From NCBI GenBank assembly GCA_025766275.1, contig JAFKAC010000101.1, positions 62,001-126,000 of the forward strand: 64,000 nucleotides of DNA. Reading direction: 5' to 3'. Below are positions 45,177-55,300 of this stretch, piece after piece; the first letter of the stretch is position 1, and each line of letters begins with the position of its first letter. Below the pieces are notes generated by a model. That model was not told the origin of the DNA, searched no databases, and saw only the letters and a program-made list of their open reading frames with translations. The translations under genes and the position numbers were made by a program. The DNA is from Lactarius indigo. Its lineage: Eukaryota; Basidiomycota; Agaricomycetes; Russulales; Russulaceae.

Positions 45177-46101
45177 TGTCACGCCTCTGCGGGGGCGTAC
45201 ATCGTGCTGTAACAGATCCTGCCTGAGGCAAAGGACTCTGAGTCAGATCCCCACTGAGTGGAAGGATTCCTAAAGTCTTCTGTAACAGCCCCTGTACTAA
45301 GGTAGCTGAGTCCGTGACAATCCCCCTATGCTGAGGTGGGAAGGTCCTTCTGTAACAGCCCCTTGAGCTAAGGTGACTGAGTCTGTAACAATGGACGAGC
45401 ACAGAGGCCTAAGTCCAAAGGTTACGTGTCACTGGGCTGACCAGTAAGACAGGTAGGGGATAAGAGCGAAGTCAAGGGGAAGCCTGCTCAGAGGCTGAGA
45501 GGGGAATGACCCAAAGGGGATAAGGGTCAAGGGTCAGAGGTTCTGGGTCAAGGGCTTGAGTGCTGAAGAGACTGAGGCACTCAAAGAGGCAGTGGAGATA
45601 CAACGCAGATAGTTGATTAAGCCAAAGCTAAGGAGCTAAGGCGCACTACAGGAATCCCTATATAGTACAGGATTGTGCCTGAGCGCATAATGCTACTGGT
45701 TGCTATAGATAGGGTAATGTGCTGGCAAGATGATGCTAACATAGTGCAAGATGGTGTCATTGCCAGCAAGGCAACAAGAAGGCGGATAAGAATAGCACAG
45801 AAGGTGCTAGAATAATCAGATAAGGGGGAAGCATAGGTTCAAGAAAGGTAACTGCTAAGAAAGGGAATGGAGATGGATCAGATGAGATGAAGACAAGAAA
45901 GGAAAAGTAGCAGGGGGTTCGTGACATACACATGTACACAACACGTGGCTTGAGAGATGTGACAGATCACGTGATCGTTTGAGAACAGAATTCAAACTCC
46001 GATTCGGAATTCCCCTTTAAGAAGGTGATTACATAAGACCGGGCCGACGTGGACCAGTCTTAAGTGCCCTTGAGTCATGACCGGGTTATAGGTTCGTGAC
46101 A
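45177..46101 (-). repeat. LTR H, 3' LTR of the decayed gypsy at 46102-49673
   Basis: 925 bases, TGTCACG...CGTGACA. A purine run (AAAAAGGGGATAC on the minus strand, 46102-46114) abuts it, placing it as the 3' LTR of the neighbouring pol. It contains repeated CTGTAACAGCCCCT blocks. A smaller relative is the solo LTR at 49837-50231. Confidence 0.7.
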
Positions 46102-46112
46102 GTATCCCCTTT

Positions 46113-49100
46113 TTAGCGTCGTGCTATTCCACGAGCACCAGTGTTCTTTGGTTGAGGGGCAGAGGGGTTGTCTTTATGGAAATGTTGGACAAGATCTTGG
46201 GCGTGGGACATTTGGGAGCCAGGGAGCCAGGAATTCTCAGAGTCGGGATACCCCTTCCATTTGATCAAGTAAAGTACGCCTTTCTTGTTGGGCGATATCT
46301 TTGACTGCAGGACCCTTTCGACTTCATAATGTTCGTCTTCCCCTTGGACAATTTCGGGGGGTGGTTGGGTGAAGTTAGGGCCATGTGTGGTGTTTTCTTT
46401 GTACGGGGAGATCAAGGAATTATGGAAGACCGGGTGAATTCGCCATGTCTTTGGAAGTTGGAGTTTGCAGTTTACTCCCCAGGAAGACAGAACTTTAAAA
46501 GGACCATGGTGTCGTGGAGCGAGTTTAGCTTTGGGGTGGGTAGTGTGGATATTAGTCCCTTCCAGCCAGACTAGATCGCCTTCGTTGAACTTGTGAGAGG
46601 TCGTGGTTGACTTGGAATTTCTCATTACTTCTGCAGCAACTTTGAGGGCTGCAGTGACTTCAGAGCGGATTCGGTTCAACACATTTAGTCTTTCTTCGGC
46701 TGCAGGTATCTTGCTATTGAAGTGGATGGGGGGAATGAACTCTGGATTGTACCCATACCACACTTCAAAGGGTGACTTGTGAGTTGCGCTGTGCTGTCAT
46801 GCGTTGTGCACAAACTCCATAAATGGGATCAGATCTACCCAGTTGTCTTGTTGGAAGTTACAGAAGACACAGAGGTACTGTTCAAGTTCTTGATTTACGT
46901 GTTCAGTTTCTCCATCTGTTTGCAGATGGAAAGCCGTGGATAGGGTGGATTTAACTCCTAATTTGTTCCAGATTTCTTGCATTACTTTTGATGCAAACTG
47001 AGGGCCTCTGTCAGAAATAACCTGTCGGGGCAGGCCAGTACGTCTCCAGACATTTTCCAGATAGAGTCGAGCAGTTTTGTCTGCTGTGATGGTTTTGTTA
47101 CACGGAGAAATGACTACTGCTTTGCTGAGTCGATCAACAACTACGAACAACGAGTTGTAGTTGTGGGAAGAGAGGAGGTCGGTGATAAAATCCATTGTAA
47201 TGGTTCCCCAGATTTCTTCAGGAATAGTGTTAGGTTGCAGAGGTACTTGGGTTCGTGGTTTGATTTTTGTAGATTGGCAGGTGGCACACCCATCGACATA
47301 TTCTTTGACAAACGTCGACATCCCTGGCCACCAAAAGTCTTGGGAAAGTAGTTCATAGGTTTTCCATCGCCCTGGGTGTCCTGTGGCGATGTGGTTGTGA
47401 TACTGAGTTATGATGTCTCTTCGTAAGTTGTCATCTTTGGGTACATAGATTTGTCCTCGGAATAAGATGACTCCATCTTCTAAGTTCCACTCTTCTAGCC
47501 CCTTGGTTAAGGAATGGGGGCCATTCTTTAAGAGGGTTTCCAGGGCTGTACTGACTTCTTTGTCATAGGTGTGTGTGTCTCGGATGTGTTGTCAAAGAGT
47601 ATTATCACTGTGAATGGTAACTGCAGTTCTTTGCACTGCGTTAATCGAGAAAAATTTTGTATCCAGGAGTACTCATTTTTCATCTTCATCCGCTATCCCC
47701 TTTTTATGATCTGGACGCCGGGACAGTGCATCAGACTTGTTCTGAACACCAGGCTTGTGGATGATGATGAACTGGAAATGAGAGAGGAAAAGCGCCCACT
47801 GCACTTGTCGATGGGAAAGCTTCTGCTTCATCATGAAGTAGGCCAGGTTATTGTGGTCGGACCAGATTTTGGTGGAATCACTACGTCCCTCGAGGTAGTG
47901 TCAGAAGGCATGAAGGGCATGAATAATGGCCAAAAGTTCCTTATCGCAAATCTCATAGTGTCGTTCAGCAGGAAGGAGAGATTTCGATAGAAAAGCAACG
48001 GGGTGCCATTGGTGCAGAGCATCAGGTTGTTCAAGGACTGCGCCTGTGGCGAAGTCGCTAGTGTCAGTGATGAGTCGGAAGGGCTTGGAATGGTCAGGAA
48101 GGGCCAGGACAGGGGCTTCCGTGAAGCATTTGATCAGGGTGCGGAAAGCACTTTCCACCGCGGTACCCCAAGAAAAAGGTACGTCTTTCTTGGTCAGGTC
48201 AAAGAGTGGTCAGGTGATGGTAGAATAATCCTTGATAAATCACCAGTAAAAATTGCAGAAGCCTAGGAAGGCTTGGACCTGTTTTACTGTATGCAGGGTA
48301 GGCCACTTGGTAATCCCAGCAACTTTTGCGGGATCCATGGAAACTTGGCCATTGGAAATAACAATGCCAAGGTATTCAACAGAGGTTTGTGCAAACATGC
48401 ACTTCTCGGGTTTCAGATAGAGGTCGTGGCGTTCCAGCCGTTGAAGCATGTCGTGTGTCAATGCTGTGAGGGAGGAGATATCTTCCGTGAAGATCAGGAT
48501 GTTGTCCAGGTAGACCACTACATGTCCACTGTCGATCAGAGACTCGAAAACTTGGTTCATGAACGTTTGAAACATTGCTGGGGCATTGCAGAGACCGAAT
48601 GTCATTACGGTCGGCTCGAAAAGACCTAAGGAGGTCTTGAAGGCTGCTTTGTACTCGTTGCCTTCGCGGATACAGATATTGTTGTACCCCCAACGAATAT
48701 CCAACTTGGTAAAATAATGCACATTGTGAAGCTTGTCGATTAACTCGGGAATGAGGGGCAGGGGTGCTGCATTCTTGATTGTAATGTCATTCAGGGCTTG
48801 GTAGTCTTGTACCGGTCGGAGTTTTCCATCCTTCTTGTCTACAAAGAAGAAGGGGGAGGCCATGGGGGACTTGGATGGTCGGATGTAACCCTTTCACAGG
48901 TGCTCAGAAATGTACTCCTTGAGTGCATCAGCCTCTTTAGGCGTGAGTCGGTAGATGCCACAGTTCTTCATAGCGGTTCCAGGTTTTAGATCAATTGCAT
49001 GATCCCAAGGTTGATGTTCAGGTAGGCGGTGAGAGGCATTCTCACTGAAGACTCGGGTGTAACATTGGAAATGGCTTGGAATATGCTCGGAGGAAGGTTT

Positions 49101-49673
49101 AGGTGCGGTCTTCGCAGCTATCTTGGTACTTGTAGTGATTTTTGCTCGGATTGCAAGGTGATTGTACTTGCAGAAACTGTGACTCCACAGCCAGGGTTCA
49201 TAGGCTTCTTGGGTGAATGCTCGTTCAACAGGTTCTATCTCTTTGATAGTTGGGAGGCAAGCTCTTGTTGCGTCTTCAGGTCCTAGCTCTAGGATGTTTA
49301 TCGTAGTATTCCTCGTTTGAGGGACTTGGGAAGAAATAACAACACTCGTTGTTGACAGAGTACAGGTTTTCGGGCATCTTGTAAATGCTATCTTGGGTTG
49401 ATGCCAATCGATTTCCGGGTTATGTGCTTGGAGCCAATCCGTTCCTAGGATTATATCGTGCTCCCCAAGGGTGGTGGCATATAGCTCTACCATTTCGTCG
49501 TGATAAGCGTCTTCCACTGTTCTGATCCGTAGTCTCTGGATCGTGGTGTACTTGACCAAACCCATCTTATTGGGTGACCCATCCACGTTTCTAACTGGTA
49601 AGGGTTGGATTAGTGTTCTCATTGTTAGTCCGTTTGCACGCGCAAACCCATCATCCATGATGATGATGCACAA
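46113..49673 (-). pseudogene. Ty3/gypsy chromodomain Pol, decayed
   Basis: Successive reverse-strand frames give an aspartic-protease-like part with ILGTDWLQAHNPEIDW (49673-48894) and RT (48863-48240) with FFVDKKDGKLRPVQDYQALN and VVVYLDNILIF. RNase H (48158-47901) carries DTSDFATGAVL. Integrase (47321-46797) has CATCQSTK, ITMDFITDLL and QVISDRGPQFASK. A chromodomain lies within 46763-46113 (YLIKWKGYPDSENSWLPG). The RT box reads YLDN instead of YLDD. Stops follow FYW and STIT where Arg codons are expected. gag and the 5' LTR are missing beyond 49673. Confidence 0.85.
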
Positions 49674-49836
49674 GGATCACAAGGACATATGTCACTTGGA
49701 TTGTAGAGGAGGGGCTAAGGTGCAAAGATCTAGCGAAGGCGAAAGTTTGGGAGACAAGAAATGCACAGAGGCAATCTTCATTAGACAAGTGTAGTATTTA
49801 CACAACAAGTCTAGTCTACTGTACAAGCTAGGTAGA

Positions 49837-50231
49837 TGTCACGCCACTGTCGGGGCGTGCGCTCGGGTCTGTAACAGTCCTTGCCTGAGGCAAAAGGCAC
49901 TGAGTTGGTCCGCTGCTGAGCAGAATGGCACCTAAGTCAAATGGGTGTTCCTTGATATAGCTCAAGGCAACAAGGCTTCAGAGATGAGGGCTGTGGTAGA
50001 GATGAGAGGGAAGTACTGAGGGGAACTAGACAGTATATTGACGAAGCCAAAGCTAAGGAAATACAGGGCGTATTACGAGGTTTATATAGCTAGTGTCCAG
50101 GGGTGCCAGCGAGGCAGTACAATGCCAGCAAGGCAAATGCCAGCAAAGCAGATGCCAGCAAAGCAGATGCCAGCAGAGCAAAGAAGCGAGGAATGAAGAG
50201 AAAGAGGGGAAAATATAGGGCGTTCGTGACA
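49837..50231. repeat. Solo LTR, family H (short form)
   Basis: 395 bases, TGTCACG...CGTGACA, with target duplication GTAGA (49832-49836 and 50232-50236). It shares its ends and the CCTTGCCTGAGGCAAAAGGC block with LTR H. It is a separate insertion rather than the missing 5' LTR, because it has its own target duplication. Contains four ~14-base copies of ATGCCAGCAAAGCAG near 50110-50180. Confidence 0.85.
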
Positions 50232-50408
50232 GTAGACCTGTGCTTAAATAGCTAACAAAGTGTATGTGCTGTACAAACAAGTGGTGTCACAGCCTTGAAA
50301 GGGAACTAAGGAAAGTACATAAAGGGAACAAAGACAAGTCATATCAAGAACAAAGGTGAATCACACAGACTCACACATGATTGGGGATGAAGTGGAAACT
50401 AGCACATG

Positions 50409-50864
50409 TCAAGCCTTATCAAAGAGATCATTGATGAGCAGGGCACGCAATAGGAACTGATAAAGCATAAGGTATGTGTAGTTGTATAGGGCTTGTAAAG
50501 TATTGGGAATGGGATAGTAAGTCAAAGAAAGGATGAGTCCAAAAAGAGAATTCATAACAATGTGGTTGTTTGTCTGAAACACAACAATTGCCTTGGCAAT
50601 TAGCTGTGGCTCTGGATCATTCTTCTCCTTGTAGCATTTGTTCTCCTGAACAAGGAGCAGAATATTCTTGGCATCCATGATACAAAGGTTGGTCTTCACA
50701 TGATGTTTCTCTCCACAAATCATGAGCCAAATGTCCAAATGTGTGTGTGCTGCCTGAGACATGGCAAATACCCTAATAAGGTCAGCAATAGATAGCAAGT
50801 TATCCACTGCAGATTCTTCTTCTGGGAAGGGAGGGAAGGAGCCATCACCAAATCTATATGGCAT
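50409..50864 (-). pseudogene. Fragment of a second orphan basidiomycete family (possible nuclease fold)
   Basis: A 151-residue reverse frame: LLSIADLIRVFAMSQAAHTH, WLMICGEKHHVKTNLCIMD and then NILLLVQENKCYKEKNDPEP and IAKAIVVFQTNN. From memory this matches the core of a large Agaricomycete family of unknown function in which the block reads DxxxILLLVQEDK. An Asp followed by a hydrophobic strand and E-x-K is the signature of PD-(D/E)XK-type nucleases, so a nuclease-like fold is a guess. The frame ends early relative to that family, so I call it a fragment. It lies just left of a CACTA-type terminal repeat. Confidence 0.45.
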
Positions 50865-50936
50865 AGGAGTCTGTAATTTGCATCTTTTTTATCTCATCAG
50901 CAGTACACCTCTTTAAGAGTTCCTTTCACTAGATGA

Positions 50937-51172
50937 AAAATACCCTTTTATCATTGACAAAATTTAGGCATATCCTATAACAAAAGGCAATTTTTATCCA
51001 CAATTCTTCATATATAAAATGTTGATAAGGTAACCAAATATTGTCAATGCAATTTCAAAGCACAATATGTAGACAGTATAAATTTCCTTTCCCATGATAT
51101 TGTCAGAATATCATAGAGGTTATACCTATGCATCTTGTTGAGACATTTCACATAGTATATATCTGGTGTAAA
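50937..51172. repeat. CACTA-type terminal repeat, single arm
   Basis: About 235 bases matching the left arm of the foldback element at 37981-38225, in the same orientation and starting CACTAGATGAAAAATACCC. No inverted partner is found nearby. Confidence 0.7.
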
Positions 51173-51821
51173 GGTTGGGCAATAAGGGCATGATCTGGCT
51201 AAGTGGGCCAGTCAGGTGACAAGTTCCAAAGGGCCAGTTCAGTTGGTGATGAGAACAGCATGAAGTCAAGCAATAGTAGAAGATGAGTAAAGATGGACAA
51301 GATGAAGGGAACTTTGCTTGAGAGGATCCAAAGGCACACACGAGAGGAGAGTAGGACACAACTGGATAACATTTTTTGAGTACATATGAGCGCACTTTAA
51401 TACAGTATTACTACATTTTTAATAGAAACAGAAGTAAAGTAAAGTAAAGAGAAACAAAGATGCATGGGCCATGTAAAGTGTGAAACAGGAGTCGATCAAG
51501 TGTGAAAGAAGAGCCAAAAATGGTACAAAAAGGGGTGCACCTTGAGCAAGTGAGCCAGACCCTACCTGAACCTCCCCACCACCCTTGTCCTTCCCACCTT
51601 CCTCATTTTGTGTATGGAGGGCATGGTTCTCTTCATTGTCATCCATTGACTTGCACTCTTTGCCACATCACCACCCTCCCTGCTTACCTATTCTCTGTCC
51701 ATTGCTTGTGCCATCCACCCAAGCCTCTCATGCTGACAACTGTGACCACTCTTCTCACTCTCTATTATTTTGCTTACCCTGTCGCCTACTTTTCCCTGCG
51801 CTACAGCCTTCTCATCCTCCT
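51173..51821. other. No gene recognised
   Basis: Mixed sequence with a pyrimidine-rich stretch (51560-51800), ending in a run of CTCATCCTCCT directly before the gypsy LTR. ORFs are short. Confidence 0.4.
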
Positions 51822-52328
51822 TGTTACGCTCCACCGGCGTTAGTCCGACCTGGACTCGTGAAAGGCGTAATCGACTTAGCGAAGTAGGTGAATGGGGATC
51901 ACGTGTCAACCCAACACAAGCTGAACAGGGGCGCTTCAGGCACACGCTGCAGCTGAAGAGGCAGAAGGGTATCCCTTGGTGGATACAAGTGGAAGTACAC
52001 TTAGTTCGAGACTAAGGCAAGCGAAAGACGAGTCAAAGAGGTGGATTGAAGAAGACCAAGATGGAGACTCTTGGTCTTCCGAGTCAACTACTTATACAGG
52101 TACGCGTGGGCTTTAAAGCGCCGCTGGAACAGTAAGTAACGAATAGCGTAACTAGCTCGAACCCTAGTACAGCTATCCTAGGAATGAGTCATACATGAGT
52201 CACAATCACATGCGAACTACTATGCTGACTGATGCGAAGTAAGAGTCCATGACTAATACTGATACCGGACCGTAGTCATAACCGGTCATGAGTCGTGTGT
52301 AATGAGTCATCAAGTCCGTACCGTAACA
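51822..52328 (-). repeat. 3' LTR of the near-intact gypsy
   Basis: 507 bases, TGTTACG...CCGTAACA in plus orientation. Six differences from the 5' LTR, four of them C/T or G/A at CpG. Confidence 0.93.
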
Positions 52329-52340
52329 TCACCCCCTTTT
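52329..52340 (-). promoter_or_regulatory. Polypurine tract of the near-intact gypsy
   Basis: AAAAGGGGGTGA on the minus strand immediately before the 3' LTR, fixing the element's orientation. Confidence 0.8.
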
Positions 52341-52360
52341 CAGGAGTGAGGCCCACCTCA

Positions 52361-55300
52361 CTAGTCCGCCTTCGACTCCTGTCTCATCCGTTCTGCTTCA
52401 TCTTCCATCCTTGCCAATATGTTAGCCCTTTCGAGACGATAAAGACTGTCCTTCTTATCCTGAACTACCATCTCCTTATCCAACTGCAATTGCCGGATTC
52501 GCCGATCCAGCTGGTCTTCAGCGAAGGCGAACTGTCGGAACCGACGCAGTTCTTGAATGAGGGTGACATCCCCAATGCGCATGAGCAACAAGTCTGTGGG
52601 GTGTCGATCGCGGAGCATGAAATACTCCTCGTGTGGGATGAAGGCACGGTTGTTTTTGGGGAGGTGAGGAGTGACGTAGAGGGGTTTACCGTACAAGAAA
52701 CCAGATCCCGGAGCTAATCTGAGAATGAAGGGGTCTCCTCCTCGGATAACCTGTACGTGGGATGCCTGTACCGTCGGTCCGTTGGGGAGCTTGATCGGGA
52801 ACGGAATGTAATCGGGTCCTCGATTGACCCGGAACCCTTCAGGGACGATGGCCCTGGTTGCTGGGTCTCGTTCCCCCATTGGTGTATAACGAGCCGCTTG
52901 TGCCACGGCGACTCGTCCTCGGTGTAAAGGCCCCCCCGCTGCGTCGACGAGGTAGGGAGTGGCGGCTGGATCTTCAGCGTAGAATTCATGATTAAGGAAT
53001 GCGTGCCTGATGGGGTAGTGGTCTCCAAGCTCGTCTTCATCCTCATCTTCATCCAATACTCCCTCCGTTCCTTCATCATTCGGCGTCGGCAGGCGGCGAT
53101 ATGCAGTTGCTCCCACTGCCACCGCGCCACCGTCTCCTTCCATTCTTGTTCGTATTTCTTCATGGCGTTGGGTGGTTGTACCGCGTGGGACAGCTGCTTG
53201 AAGCCGAAAAAGCTTGTCTTCCGTGAGGAAGACTTCGGGCTCACCGGTGTCGGGGTTTGTGAGGGCGTACATTGGCGGAGGTGCTGGTTGAGTTGCTGTT
53301 GGATCGTCGTCGAGAGTTCCCTGTATGGGCACAGGGAATCGTTGCAGTGTCTGGTGCAGTTCTTCACTAGTGATAGGGCCGTCTTCCTCATGCTGCACGG
53401 TGGTACTGCCTCCAGCCGCAGCTCCATGGGCTGTGGCGTCGATGGTGGAGTCGGGGTTGACAAGCGTGGTGGAGGAGTCGTTGACAAGGGTAGAGAGGAG
53501 TGCGAGCTGGTCATTGCGTCGAGTAGAGGACATGAAGTGAATGGGAGATGGGGACTTATCACGACAGGAGGCCACCCTTATATGTGTTTCTCTATCGGGG
53601 TTAGAATGTTTGAAGTCCCGAACGGCTTCATCGGCAAATACATCATCCTTATCTATCCATTGATTGTCTGAGTCCGGATAGCCCTTCCATTTGACAAGGT
53701 ATTGGAGCCGACGTCTTCTTCCGTGTCGCCGAGAATCCAGAATCTTCTCGATTTCGTATTCTTCTTCGTTATCGACCAAATCAGGTGGTGGGCGTTGATA
53801 GTTTGGTCCGTGCGTGGGTGTTTCGCGATAAGGTGTGAGAAGATCTATGTGGAACACGTCATGGATGCTCCACTGTGTGGGAAGTTCGAGTCGATAATTG
53901 ACGGGGGACATCACCTGGGTGACCTTAAATGGTCCATGTCGTTTAGCCGCTAGTTTTGCAGTTGGTTGATGGGTGCGTAAGTGGCGTCCTTCTAGCCACA
54001 CGAGGTCTCCTTCTTTGAACTTGGGCGTATCTTTGTGTTTGACCCATGACTTTTGCGCCCGGAACATGCAGGAGAAAGCGCGCTGTCGCGCTTGCTTGAA
54101 TTGGTCTAGTCTTAACGACACTTGTGGGATAGGGGAAGGTCTGTCGGTCCAATCAGCGCGAGGGTTGAACCCAGATAAGAGAAAGAAGGGGGATTCCCGT
54201 GTGGTTTCATTAGGCCAATTATTATGCGTGAATTCCGCCATAGGCAGATAGCGAACCCAGTCGTCTTGTCGCTCATTTACCCAGAAGCGGAGATATTGTT
54301 CTAGCCATTGATTCGTTCGCTCCGATTGGCCATCGGTTCTGGGGTGGTAAGCAGTTGAGATGTTTTGGCTAATGCCAAGGATTTTGCATATCTCCCGCAT
54401 AAACTTGGATGCGAAGCGGGGATCTCGGTCACTGATAACACGCGAGGGGAGTCCGAATCGTGGGAATACGTGTGAAACGTACAGGGCGGCCGTTCCTTCT
54501 GCTGTTATTTCTTCATTGCAGGGAATGAAGATGGCAGCTTTGGTACAATCGTGATCTGTTACCGTGAGAATAGAATCGTAGCCCCGAGAGATGGGGAGTT
54601 TGGTGATAAAATCCACTGCAATAGTTTCGAATGGCAGTGCTTCCGGTTTGGGGTAAATGGGTTGCAGAGGCGCCTTAATGGGGCGAAGGTTGACTTTGTG
54701 CCGTTGGCACTCCGCACAACCTTTGACGTAGTCTTGGACATCGTTCTTCATTTGTGGCCACCAGTAATGTCGTTCGGTGAGTTGGAGAGTGCGCTTGATT
54801 CCCGGATGACCGTAGACAGGAGAGTCGTGGTGAGCGGCAATGATGGTACGTTTGTCGTGAATACCACCAGTGACTACTCGCCGTCCATCCTTATACCATG
54901 TCCCTTCAATGTCTTTTAGTTTGTGAGCGTCGACCCAGGGTTTCAACTTAGCTATATCCTGTTCGTAGATTGGATGTTCTGGAATCATTTCTACCGGTAG
55001 GATTTCGGATCTTCCATGTGGGTGTCGCGGTTCTTCTAACGTGGTGGCGCGTGCGAAGACGCTCTCTGGTAGTACTGTTACTCCTTCATTGTCGTTTTCT
55101 CCTTGGTCGTAATCTGGTCTTCGCAATAGTGCGTCGGCACGTCCATTAGAAGTTCCCTTGATGTGATGAATTTCGAAATCATATTCCGAAAGTTCGAGTA
55201 CTTCCCTGGCTATGCGCCTGCTGATCTTTTGTGGCGATTTCCAGTATTGCAGATTGAGATGGTCTGAAAATACTTTGATCTTGTGGGGAGATCCTGCTAA

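Noticed and set aside
52714..53562. 282-codon ORF inside pol in another frame
   Set aside because: Overlaps the open Pol extension and is compositionally a frame shadow rich in Ser, Thr and Pro.
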